Below are positions 53,301 to 57,705 of a DNA stretch of 64,000 bases, piece after piece. Positions within the stretch are counted from its first letter, which is position 1. Each line of letters opens with the position of its first letter. Both the position numbers and the translations under genes were made by a program. This stretch comes from Angiostrongylus vasorum (lineage: Eukaryota > Nematoda > Chromadorea > Rhabditida > Metastrongylidae): contig JADANN010000149.1 in NCBI GenBank assembly GCA_018806985.1, positions 806,001 to 870,000 of the forward strand, written 5' to 3'. Under the pieces are notes generated by a model that saw only the letters and a list, made by a program, of their open reading frames with translations, did no database searches and was not told where the DNA came from.

Positions 53301-55947
53301 TCTATACATATAAAAGGATAAAGGATAAAGCTCCCGGCGTTGATCAATCCCTGAGGGACGCCCCATGCATTCAACTTCACTAAACATCGTTTGGAGGTGA
53401 TTGAATGCATATCTGACCTGTACAATGACTCGCGGTGACCCACCGATGTATCCGACCAGTGCTGCTATCCTTCCATACTAGTCTGGCACCAATTTTCCGA
53501 CCTCGGAGGGATGGAAGGCTTGGTGGACCAGGGGGGCGCGGGGATCGTTCCCATGTGTGTGCTGCGGGGCGCCTCCGACCACTACGTGCATTTTCTGATA
53601 GGAAAGCGATCGACGGCCGCCAGAAGTGTACTGAACGCCTGGGTTCGACTACGATGACAACAGCAGGAGTACTGCTGGAGATCGAATCCACTCTGTAGCA
53701 AGTCATGCCACGCGGTCTAACGGTCATGAACGATATCAACAAAATAACATGGAGGACGTCCGTGTTGGTCGACATGGCGATAAACTCGAGCTAATACGTG
53801 ACTCATTTCGACCGTTCGAGCAGACTGTCGGCGATACCGTGTCGATAACAGCCGCGTAGCAGAACGTGCGGCACGGTGAAACGCACCTAACAGTGGTCGA
53901 GTCGACGAATTCTGGAGGACTTGGACAGCAACGAGCTATGGTCGACAGCCTCATAGCTCAGGGCTACGATCAGGACGCTGCTTTCTATGCATTGAAGTTG
54001 GTTAAATTCGCCAGCACGGCCGCCGCCGTGGATGTCCTCAAGCACATCAATAAACCACAGATCGATCTTTAAACGCGAATCTTCGAATTGGGTCAAGACT
54101 CGTCGATTCTGGCCAAAACTGGAGGTTATAAATAACGTAAGAAAAAATTCTACACTGTAAAACCGTAGCCATTGGAGATGGCTATTTGCCGAGCCAAGTC
54201 GCGCGATTCTTCCTTCAGTTCCCCGGTTGTGCACACAGAGGTGGCTGTTCGAAACATGTTTCTCACAATCGCCCTCTTTGTGTGTGAAGGGTGGGAAGAA
54301 AGGAAGTGAACGAGGATGTTCTTGTTACTTGGCTTTCGGTACCACTTTGTCGGGTAACCGCTACTTGATAGGCTTATTTGGACGTTTAAAAACGGAAGCC
54401 AGTCTTTTCTCGGTTTCTCCCGGGTGAACTTAATGTACTCAGACTGCTCGTTCAATAATTCAAAGCATTTGTCCATCTCCTCCTGCGTAGAGAAGATGAC
54501 AAAACAATCATCTACATATCTGCAGTAGAGTAGTGGCCGGAGATCGAGAGCAGGGGCTTCTATCTTAGACATAAACACAATGGCAAGGCTTGGTGCCAGT
54601 CGCTGTCCCATAGCCAACCCCCCTTATTTGCGCGAAATATTTCCCAGACCATCTGAAAATCGAGCAGTCTTCTCCTCAAGCTTCTTACGGATACCACGAC
54701 AGAATAACAAAATTCTATTTGTGAAGTTGCTGGGCACCTTACGAAAGATCCATATGTGTATCCATATCCATATGTGGAACAGTGCAGTTTTTCAATGTGG
54801 ATTTCGTGTCTACATAATAGAAAGTTTTCTAGGACGATGACAGCGAGATAGCATCTTGTCTCTCAAAACATTGCAATGAGCTTCGTTATCGCTTGAATAT
54901 GATCCACACAGACGAACTTTATACGAAGCCCTGTTTCTTTGCATGGTTATCTCTATCTCAATGCTCGATCGGAGTTGAAGAAGAGATAAAAGTTGTAAAT
55001 TTTATATTTCAGAAGTCGAAGAATTGATGACAGTCTGCCGATGTCTTGTAGGCCCTATTAATAGAACAACACGATCACGGTGGCTCTCCATTAACGATGT
55101 ACTCCGAAATTTGTGAGGTGGAACAATAAAGGAAGGACAAATACGAACTTTTTCAATTCCTGAGCGGTGCAGCAATCGTCCATTGAGAATCGTAGACACA
55201 AATGAATGCATATTTGCAAATACTTTTACCTCAAGTAGCCTATCGATGTAATTAATCAGTAGGTTTATCCTCCCAAACAAGCCCGGTATAAGTTTGCGGA
55301 CCTCGGAGCAATGGGAGTCTGGTTAACCTTGGGCGCAGAATTGAACCAAAGATCCTGTGTATATTGCAGGGCACGCCCAACCCCTGCACTACATAGGGAT
55401 CATTGTGACAGGCGCTTTGTAAAAAACCAAGCAAATGTGCTGATACATATGCAGTCGGTAGGTTCCTCAGATTTCCAGGCTAATATTGTCGCACTACCTA
55501 TGGTGAAGCAGGTGCGCGCATCTTCATCATCGACATAAGCACTCTCTCCGAGACCCCGTAAAGGGAGGGCTAGACTTCACCATTGAAAATATTGGTGTAA
55601 AAGCTGTGAATAAAATTTTGCGTAATTCTATTTGGTATATTGATTGAGACAAGCTTTACGTTAAATAATGGGGGAGACTACAGAGGTTAACCAGTAAGTG
55701 GTTAATGTTGATAAACTGTGAAGAACCTGATGAGTGAAAAATGCTATGAATTTCTGAATGCGATGTGAATGTGAATGATTGTGTGCGCGATTGGCTAACT
55801 GAGGAGTTCGATCAATGGACGACAACGATCCAAGTGATGATAACTCTCTGCTTTCATCTTGACTGAACGACATCTGTTCAGTTTCTGGAAAGCTCGTAGA
55901 CGTAGCTAACACGTAAGATTTTGGACGTGCTCGTCGCATTTTCGTCA
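21001..55947 (-). CDS. pac-1: pac-1-like Rho GTPase-activating protein (ARHGAP21/23 family), 20 exons, N-terminus not found
   Basis: About 990 residues were assembled. Order: a linker ([20 protein letters not shown]), a PH domain split over four exons (RIQKFIAFF ... [16 protein letters not shown] ... [12 protein letters not shown]), a Ser-rich linker with a KWKKPK block, a RhoGAP domain over five exons, and a Ser/Pro/Thr-rich tail. In the RhoGAP part GIYRIPGN holds the catalytic arginine finger, followed by [39 protein letters not shown] and a final [11 protein letters not shown]. The tail keeps family motifs ([13 protein letters not shown]). In nematodes PAC-1 turns off CDC-42 at cell contacts to set radial polarity of early embryo cells; that role is known for the family and is not shown here. 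The PDZ domain expected upstream was not found. Every exon phase agrees except 27247 to 26599. Introns reach 17 kb and are full of SINEs. The stop at 21001-21003 is clear. Confidence 0.85.
21229..21493 (-). repeat. SINE family A, touching the last intron's 3' end
   Basis: Complement of the family: tail AAAGGATAAAGGAT at 21232, then AAGCTCTCGGTGTTGATCAA, CATTCGACTTC, CTGCTATACTCCCAGACAGG and the head complement ending ATACGCGCTC. It is in the sense orientation of the pac-1-like gene, and its TTTATCC tail supplies pyrimidines close to the last splice acceptor. Confidence 0.7.
21788..21977 (-). CDS. pac-1: pac-1-like exon with RRHTL motif
   Basis: An AAG acceptor (TTACAATAAG) is the only one that fits the phase. 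Encodes [20 protein letters not shown] through [20 protein letters not shown], then donor AAG|GTGAGA. RRHTL is conserved in the family. Confidence 0.75.
22031..22161 (-). CDS. pac-1: pac-1-like exon with SDYSTTSS motif
   Basis: Acceptor CATTTTTCAG, donor AG|GTGAGA, phase 2. Encodes [20 protein letters not shown] then [18 protein letters not shown] is shared with the vertebrate ARHGAP21 tail. Confidence 0.82.
22370..22393. repeat. TC microsatellite
   Basis: About ten TC units in the intron just below the exon at 22445. Confidence 0.8.
22445..22624 (-). CDS. pac-1: pac-1-like exon
   Basis: Acceptor GTTTTCTTAG, donor AAG|GTTGTG. 60 residues: [20 protein letters not shown] then [20 protein letters not shown]. 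Confidence 0.8.
22903..23028 (-). CDS. pac-1: pac-1-like exon
   Basis: Acceptor TATTTTACAG, donor GAA|GTGAGT. 42 residues: [20 protein letters not shown] then [20 protein letters not shown]. Follows the Arg-rich end of the previous exon in phase 0. Confidence 0.82.
23612..23812 (-). CDS. pac-1: pac-1-like exon: Ser/Thr-rich tail
   Basis: Acceptor TTAGTTTAG, donor CAG|GTTCTC. 67 residues from [20 protein letters not shown] to [12 protein letters not shown]. Confidence 0.8.
23858..24131 (-). repeat. SINE family A
   Basis: Complement orientation with GAGGAATGCGCCAAGCATTC, TGCTATCCTCCCAGACAATT, and the head complement near AACCACTGCGCTATACGCGC. The tail is reduced. Confidence 0.65.
24455..24840 (-). 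repeat. Short retroelement family C with RTE-like 3' end
   Basis: About 385 bp, related to 28440-28755 and 29695-30063. On the minus strand it starts near GGCTGGGAGGTTTTCCTGGG, contains GAAACACCATTGTCTTGGTA, and ends CACAACAAGTGAACACAGG then a TCCAAATAAG-like tail similar to the RTE LINE 3' end. It makes overlapping spurious open frames on both strands. Confidence 0.55.
24895..25200 (+). repeat. Short retroelement family D with RTE-like 3' end
   Basis: Head GGTTAGCGCGGTGGTTAG is A-box-like. The 3' end GTGCTGGGATCTGCACAGTA then GATGTGACGACGGATC parallels the RTE end at 18170-18200 (GTGCTGGGGTCCGCACAGCT). Ends in an A run. Confidence 0.55.
25201..26392. other. Intron sequence of the pac-1-like gene
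   Basis: Intron between the exons at 26393 and 23812. A loosely repeated unit (GAACTGGTAAGAACTAC-like, CTGAAACATTCCAAG-like) runs through 25810-26170. No exon was found on either strand. Confidence 0.4.
26393..26599 (-). CDS. pac-1: pac-1-like exon: basic and Pro-rich tail
   Basis: Acceptor AGTTACAG, donor CAA|GTACAG. 69 residues: [20 protein letters not shown] then [20 protein letters not shown] and [12 protein letters not shown]. Phase 0 at both ends. Confidence 0.75.
27247..27393 (-). CDS. pac-1: pac-1-like exon: post-RhoGAP
   Basis: Acceptor ATTTTAAG (an AAG site), donor A|GTACGT. Encodes [20 protein letters not shown] then [20 protein letters not shown]. Its phase 1 end does not meet the phase 0 start of the next exon found. 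Confidence 0.75.
27937..28006 (-). CDS. pac-1: pac-1-like exon: end of RhoGAP domain
   Basis: Acceptor TATATTTCAG, donor A|GTAAAT. Encodes [20 protein letters not shown] then SDT; phase 1. Confidence 0.82.
28143..28268 (-). CDS. pac-1: pac-1-like exon: RhoGAP C-terminal part
   Basis: Acceptor GCTTCCAG, donor TAC|GTAAAT. 42 residues: [20 protein letters not shown] then [24 protein letters not shown]-x-x-F-G-P is the second RhoGAP signature. Confidence 0.92.
28440..28755 (-). repeat. Short retroelement family C
   Basis: Shares AGTTTGCTGGTTAAAGCCAT, TTGTGGATCAGAGGGAGATT and TTACTCTTAGCTGGGCTTCC with the copies at 24455 and 29695. Its RTE-like end is at 28443 (TACTTACTTGATACTTGAAC on the plus strand). 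The 5' head is truncated. Confidence 0.6.
28883..28972 (-). CDS. pac-1: pac-1-like exon: RhoGAP
   Basis: Acceptor GTATTTCAG, donor AAG|GTGTGA. 30 residues: [20 protein letters not shown] then [10 protein letters not shown], the H-x-x-T-L-x-x-L helix. Confidence 0.9.
29066..29236 (-). CDS. pac-1: pac-1-like exon: RhoGAP core
   Basis: Acceptor CTGTTTTCAG, donor TTG|GTGAGT. 57 residues: [20 protein letters not shown] then [24 protein letters not shown] is the RhoGAP hallmark. An upstream AG at 29292 would add 18 residues, but the TTTTCAG site aligns better with the family. Confidence 0.9.
29695..30063 (-). repeat. Short retroelement family C, most complete copy
   Basis: Runs from the complement of GTATCAAGTATCAAGTTA (3' tail) to TTTACGCCTCATCGTGGCTG (5' start). 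An internal GGTGTCGAACTGCG is a possible B-box remnant. The long plus-strand frame across it (29705-30061) is a by-product of the repeat. Confidence 0.6.
30285..30437 (-). CDS. pac-1: pac-1-like exon: RhoGAP helix with arginine finger
   Basis: Acceptor TTTTTTTCAG, donor AAG|GTTAGT. 51 residues; [20 protein letters not shown] then [13 protein letters not shown]. The Arg in GIYR is the catalytic finger inserted into the GTPase site in this family. Confidence 0.9.
31106..31311 (-). CDS. pac-1: pac-1-like exon: basic block and RhoGAP entry
   Basis: Acceptor GCAATTCCAG, donor GAT|GTAAGT. Encodes [17 protein letters not shown], a Gly/Ser stretch, and [17 protein letters not shown], the conserved lead into the RhoGAP domain. 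Confidence 0.85.
31388..31506 (-). CDS. pac-1: pac-1-like exon: linker 2
   Basis: Acceptor TTTTTTAG, donor G|GTATGT. Completes an Arg codon then reads [20 protein letters not shown]; phase 1 end. Confidence 0.75.
31789..31874 (-). CDS. pac-1: pac-1-like exon: Ser-rich linker 1
   Basis: Acceptor AGTTTTCAG, donor AG|GTTCAT. Encodes [20 protein letters not shown] then ATNQLIMH; phase 2. Confidence 0.75.
32575..32812 (-). repeat. SINE family A
   Basis: ATTCGACTTCATC, TGCCATCCTCCCACATAAGT and the head complement ending CACTGCGCCGAGTTATTTTG. Diverged, with indels. Lies in the 17-kb intron. Confidence 0.6.
33130..33220 (+). repeat. Fragment of short repeat family B
   Basis: Tail portion only: CACATAATCCCCTGCCGTCA then AGTAGGCAGCAAATAAAAAA. 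Confidence 0.45.
33815..34073 (-). repeat. SINE family A, well preserved
   Basis: Contains GATCAATCTCTGAGGGATGT, GCTATCCTCCCAGACAAGTA, GGTGGGCCATGGGCGCAGGG and the head complement GACCACTGCGCCACACGCGC. Confidence 0.75.
34370..34675 (-). repeat. SINE family A with a head insertion
   Basis: GATCAATCCCTGAGGGATGA through GCTATCCTCCCAAATAAGTG, then the head complement, which is interrupted and ends near GCGCTATACGTGCC. Confidence 0.65.
35360..35695 (+). repeat. Short repeat family B with inverted ends
   Basis: The first 55 bp (TTGAGATATTTGCAAAACTC, CGCAGGTGTCTGCGGTGGG) return as reverse complement at 35575-35630. The tRNA-like head reads TAGTGTAGTGG (matches the A box TRGYNNARNNGG) and GCGTTCGTTCCC (B-box-like). 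The A-rich tail follows. Confidence 0.65.
35696..37851. other. Intron sequence, nothing recognised
   Basis: Part of the 17-kb intron. Contains an AT microsatellite at 36741-36770. A minus-strand frame at 36871-37122 (83 codons) has a coding-like feel but no splice sites that fit the gene. Confidence 0.4.
36741..36770. repeat. AT microsatellite
   Basis: About a dozen TA units with a CATA interruption. Confidence 0.85.
37852..38150 (+). repeat. SINE family A, with full tail
   Basis: Head GTGCTTGTAGAGCAGTGGTC and GGGATCGATCC (A- and B-box-like), then the body, ending GCTTTATCCTTTATCCTTTA. It runs opposite to the host gene, unlike most copies. Confidence 0.75.
38330..38545 (+). repeat. PLE-type terminal repeat with TATA box (type 1 copy)
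   Basis: AGTATAAAAGAATTCTGCTG at the start and CGAATAAACATCTTTATCAA then CCTCGCGTTAGCTTAATAAT at the end, as in the copy at 740-985. Confidence 0.55.
38546..41389. other. Intron sequence, nothing firmly recognised
   Basis: Part of the 17-kb intron. A minus-strand frame at 40986-41366 (126 codons, ending [19 protein letters not shown]) has ordinary composition, but I found no splice context or motif for it. Confidence 0.35.
41395..41745 (-). repeat. tRNA-headed SINE with RTE-like 3' end, family D
   Basis: On the minus strand the head has TAGCACAGAGG (A box) and ATAGTTCGATTTCGC (B box), then a body, then GTGCTGGGATCTGCGCAATA and ACGTGAAGACGGATC before an A-rich AAATAAAATAAAA end. The last block parallels the RTE LINE 3' end at 18170-18205. 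Confidence 0.65.
42229..42530. mobile_element. PLE terminal repeats in a hairpin arrangement
   Basis: Left arm GGCAAACACGAGGTTGAT...GACGTTTCGGCGGATTTC (42229-42300). The right arm is its reverse complement (GAAATCTGCCGAAGAGTCAG ... AACCTCGTGTTTGCTC, 42396-42465). The right side continues into CCAATGTCGAGGTTAACAG, as in the copies at 10980 and 6900. Confidence 0.55.
42531..44599. other. Intron sequence, nothing recognised
   Basis: Short frames only. The minus-strand Arg-rich frame near 42824-43039 has no splice context. Confidence 0.4.
44600..44820 (+). repeat. PLE-type terminal repeat (type 1) with an inverted start
   Basis: ACAGTCGTTCGTCTT at the left returns inverted as AAGACGAACGACTGT about 70 bp on. 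Then CGCTAACCGAATAAGCATC and TCGTGTTAGCTTAACAATCC as in the other copies. The TATA-bearing start is missing. Confidence 0.5.
45000..45030. repeat. CAC trinucleotide run
   Basis: Eight ACC/CAC units, continued by CATAAC. Confidence 0.8.
45430..45520. other. Locally G+C-rich block in the 17-kb intron
   Basis: GGCGGCGGCAGCGGTGACGG and CAGCCTCCGCCGCC stand out from the A+T-rich surroundings. It could be a conserved regulatory block or an alternative first exon. Neither strand gives a frame with clear splice sites. Confidence 0.3.
45655..45805 (-). repeat. Short repeat family B, truncated
   Basis: CACAATGAAGCTGAGATACT, CTTGCAAAACTTGGACCCCA and GATTACCCTTTTCGAGGGCT correspond to the family B end and tRNA-like head on the complement. 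Closest to the copy at 50345. Confidence 0.55.
46110..46320 (+). repeat. PLE-type terminal repeat with TATA box (type 1 copy)
   Basis: TTTATAAAAGAGCATCGCCG at the start, CGAATAAATCTTTTCAACAA and CTTCGTGTTAGCTCAATAAC at the end. Truncated inside relative to 38330. Confidence 0.55.
47611..48152. repeat. Short repeat family B, head-to-head inverted pair
   Basis: Forward unit 47611-47870 (GATGCTGAGATATCTGCAAA ... AATCACCCGTCAGCAGG), then the complement unit 47880-48152, ending TTTTGCAAATATCTCAGCAT. The arms at about 47680-47860 and 47960-48150 would form a long hairpin. The complement unit carries the full tRNA-like head GGACCCGCATGGTGTGGTGG and GCGTTCGTTCCC. Confidence 0.7.
48153..49118. other. 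Intron sequence, nothing recognised
   Basis: Begins the 17-kb intron just downstream of the PH helix exon. No exon or repeat found. Confidence 0.45.
49119..49203 (-). CDS. pac-1: pac-1-like exon: PH domain C-terminal helix
   Basis: Acceptor CATTCAG, donor TCC|GTGAGT. Encodes [17 protein letters not shown], the closing helix with its conserved Trp. The following intron runs 17 kb to 31874. Confidence 0.8.
49204..50344. other. Intron sequence with one open frame
   Basis: A plus-strand frame at 49828-50121 (97 codons) opens beside a Ser/His-rich stretch, but no splice or initiation context supports it. Confidence 0.4.
50345..50605 (-). repeat. Short repeat family B variant with a clear B box
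   Basis: On the minus strand: TGATGCAATGG (A-box-like), then GTGTTCGAATCTGG (B box), then TTTTTGCAAATATCTCAGCA. This variant preserves the tRNA-like head best. Confidence 0.65.
50810..50865. repeat. CAT trinucleotide tract
   Basis: CACCATCAACATCATCACCA then TCATCATCATTATG; degenerate. Confidence 0.7.
51489..51634 (-). CDS. pac-1: pac-1-like exon: PH domain middle
   Basis: Acceptor CATTCCAG, donor GACAG|GTGTGT. Encodes [15 protein letters not shown] and [20 protein letters not shown], the later PH strands. Ends in phase 2 and joins the next exon through a Ser codon. Confidence 0.8.
52004..52132 (-). CDS. pac-1: pac-1-like exon: PH domain strands 1-3
   Basis: Acceptor AATTTTCAG, donor AAG|GTTGTC. 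43 residues, [20 protein letters not shown] then [10 protein letters not shown]. The Trp-x4-Trp pattern and the following strand are typical of a PH domain. Confidence 0.8.
52133..53254. other. Intron sequence, nothing recognised
   Basis: Lies between the exons at 52004 and 55727. Frames at 52427-52768 (minus) and 52996-53313 (plus) lack splice sites; the latter runs into the AT microsatellite. Confidence 0.45.
53255..53312. repeat. AT microsatellite
   Basis: About 20 TA units with CATA interruptions. It directly abuts the tail of the SINE copy at 53313. Confidence 0.85.
53313..53592 (-). repeat. SINE family A with tail and damaged head
   Basis: Tail AAAAGGATAAAGGATAAAGC, GATCAATCCCTGAGGGACGC, GCTATCCTTCCATACTAGTC, GGTGGACCAGGGGGGCGCGG, and head complement cut short at GACCACTACG, where the retrocopy at 53602 begins. 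Confidence 0.7.
53602..54134 (+). pseudogene. Retrocopy-like fragment of a LATS/WTS-1-type kinase N-terminal region (UBA domain)
   Basis: One reading frame runs from 53602 to 54134 broken only by stops at 53632-53634, 53857-53859 and 54070-54072. It encodes a polar region ([20 protein letters not shown]), then [13 protein letters not shown], then a UBA domain ([20 protein letters not shown] and [18 protein letters not shown]). LATS kinases have an IR-S--PF motif ahead of a UBA domain with a G-D-E/D-A pattern, so I infer a WTS-1-like parent; other UBA proteins are possible. No introns and three stops over 530 bp suggest a processed pseudogene. It lies antisense in an intron of the pac-1-like gene, between a truncated SINE and a PLE fragment. 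The part from the ATG at 53866 to 54072 is open. Confidence 0.5.
54150..54650 (-). mobile_element. Penelope-like element reverse transcriptase fragment
   Basis: Encodes [20 protein letters not shown], then [20 protein letters not shown] with the catalytic YVDD, then [20 protein letters not shown] and [20 protein letters not shown]. The Y-R-K-P and F-x-S-x-H-P blocks are typical of PLE reverse transcriptases. The frame is open for 155 codons; upstream a one-base shift joins [10 protein letters not shown]. The endonuclease part is absent, so it is a fragment. Confidence 0.75.
55200..55405 (-). repeat. SINE family A, strongly diverged
   Basis: GTTTATCCTCCCAAACAAGC, TTTGCGGACCTCGGAGCAAT and ACCCCTGCACTACATAGGG align with the family body and head complement. 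The tail is lost. Confidence 0.5.
55727..55947 (-). CDS. pac-1: pac-1-like exon: linker before the PH domain
   Basis: Acceptor TTTTAGCAG, donor CAG|GTTCTT. After two split-codon bases it encodes 73 residues from [11 protein letters not shown] to [13 protein letters not shown], Ser-rich ([17 protein letters not shown]), ending at the start of the PH fold. Phase 0 at its 3' end joins the next exon exactly. The two-base start means an upstream exon ending in phase 1 must exist. Confidence 0.75.
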
Positions 55948-57418
55948 CTGCTAAAACCAGAACACATACTCTACTTACTTTTGACAAGTAATTTGTCATC
56001 ACGTAATGAAAAATTCAAATGTGATGAATGGGTGGGCACCATTAAAGATCCCACTCTAAAGTTCAACCTTTTCTAAATTCGCACAAACACCTCGGACAGG
56101 GATTCGAACACAAAGTATAAGCTAGGGATTCAAAAAGAAGCCACAAATAACTAGAAGGGTATACATGGAGTAAATCAACCAGTCGGTTAAAAAAGCGATC
56201 GACAGATCAAATATTCAGTTGTAACAACACATTCCTTGGCATTACTGATAAAATGTTCACGCAGCTACCTAGTATGCGCATAAATAATCGGATTACGCTA
56301 TGTCGACATTATTTGCATACGATCACTCCAAAAGGTATGGTAACGAAGAAGTCACAGAGAACGATTACTACAGAATGAAGTACGAAAATAATTACAATGC
56401 GAGACCAAGACACGGATGAAAGATCCTCAAAATGGAATCTAGGGACTCCAATCAAGCAAAGTTACGAAATTAACGAGGTAACAAATCTACTCTCATGAAA
56501 CTAGGACGGCATAAAATGACCGTGGCCTATATATAATCCGACTGCTCTCTATAGACCAATTATTTCTTGAATAACCTATTTCTAAAACAACCAACTCCTT
56601 TGTAGTGTCAAATTGTAAACAGGATGTTTTACGTATCAAAAGAACTGCTAAACATAGAACGATAATGCAGACAGATCTTGCAATATAGCACTACTTATGC
56701 TAAAACTACAGTCTTTCTGGGAACTCATCAGCTCTCCGTAGCGTTATTGTAGATTCTATTCTACGATGAAAAAGAACTTGCCCTCAGGAGTGAAAAAAAC
56801 GAAGAAATTGAAAAAAAAACTGTTGTGAAGAAATTGGTCCCTTTACTGGTTATGACTGCATTCATTCAGAATGTGCAAACTTTTGCAAGTAAATATGGTG
56901 GTGGTCCATCGGTTCTACGGGAGTGGTACGTCGTTTACCATGTTCCATGGACAACTGCCACTTAAACATGGTTACGTACACATATCACATACAAACACGT
57001 AAACAGCGTACAATACAATACCTCTTCACCTTATTTGTACAGTGTGAAAGGGTAGTCAGTGTTGGAGACGCACAGACAAGCCCCAAAATATGTTCGACTT
57101 GAGGTTGTTTGACGAAGGTCGAATGTAACAGTGTACACTTCACATACATTTTTAAATATTTACAAATAAATGTGACTGAAAACGCTGGATTTAAACCTCA
57201 ATACTTTCACTGCCTGTCGAATAGTCAACGAAAATGAAGAATTTAATGTATTGATTATATTATATTCTAAACCAAGTTCACCTCTTAGAAATATCTCTCG
57301 CAAAACAAAATTAGGTGTAACTTGATGATGAAAAAAAATGAGTAAGCTTGAGCTTGGAAAACTACTCGATGATAATGAAATAACGACAAAATATGTAGTT
57401 GGTAAATAAAAATAAATA
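55948..57418. other. Upstream sequence of the assembled pac-1-like exons, nothing recognised
   Basis: No exon found that ends in the required phase 1 on the minus strand within this stretch. Confidence 0.4.
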
Positions 57419-57419
57419 A

Positions 57420-57705
57420 GGGCGCGTGTAGCGCAGTGGTCGGAGGTGCCTTACAACACACACGTGGAATCGATCCTCGCGACCGTCGCCCACCAAGCCT
57501 TCCCCATTCCTCCGGGATCGGCAAATTGGTACCAGACGTGTCTGGGAGGATAACAGCATTGGCTCGATACATCACTAGGCCATCGCAAGTCATTGCAAAA
57601 AGCCAGATATGCATTCAATCACCTCTAAAAGGTGCTTAATAAAGTCGAATGCATGGCGCATCCCTGAGAGGTTGATTAAAGCCGAGAGCTTTATCCCTTT
57701 ATTAG
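57420..57705 (+). repeat. SINE family A, intact reference copy
   Basis: Head GGCGCGTGTAGCGCAGTGGT (A box TAGCGCAGTGG at 57429-57439), then GGAATCGATCC at 57466-57476 in the B-box position. The body has GGCAAATTGGTACCAGACGT, GGAGGATAACAGCATTGGCT and TTAATAAAGTCGAATGCATG. The tail is GAGAGCTTTATCCCTTTATT. The A-to-B spacing of about 27 bp fits a tRNA-derived Pol III promoter. Total about 285 bp. Confidence 0.75.

Noticed and set aside
57420..57495. SINE heads that look like tRNA genes
   Set aside because: A and B boxes are present but the arms do not pair as a cloverleaf, and the same unit recurs with an attached body and tail.
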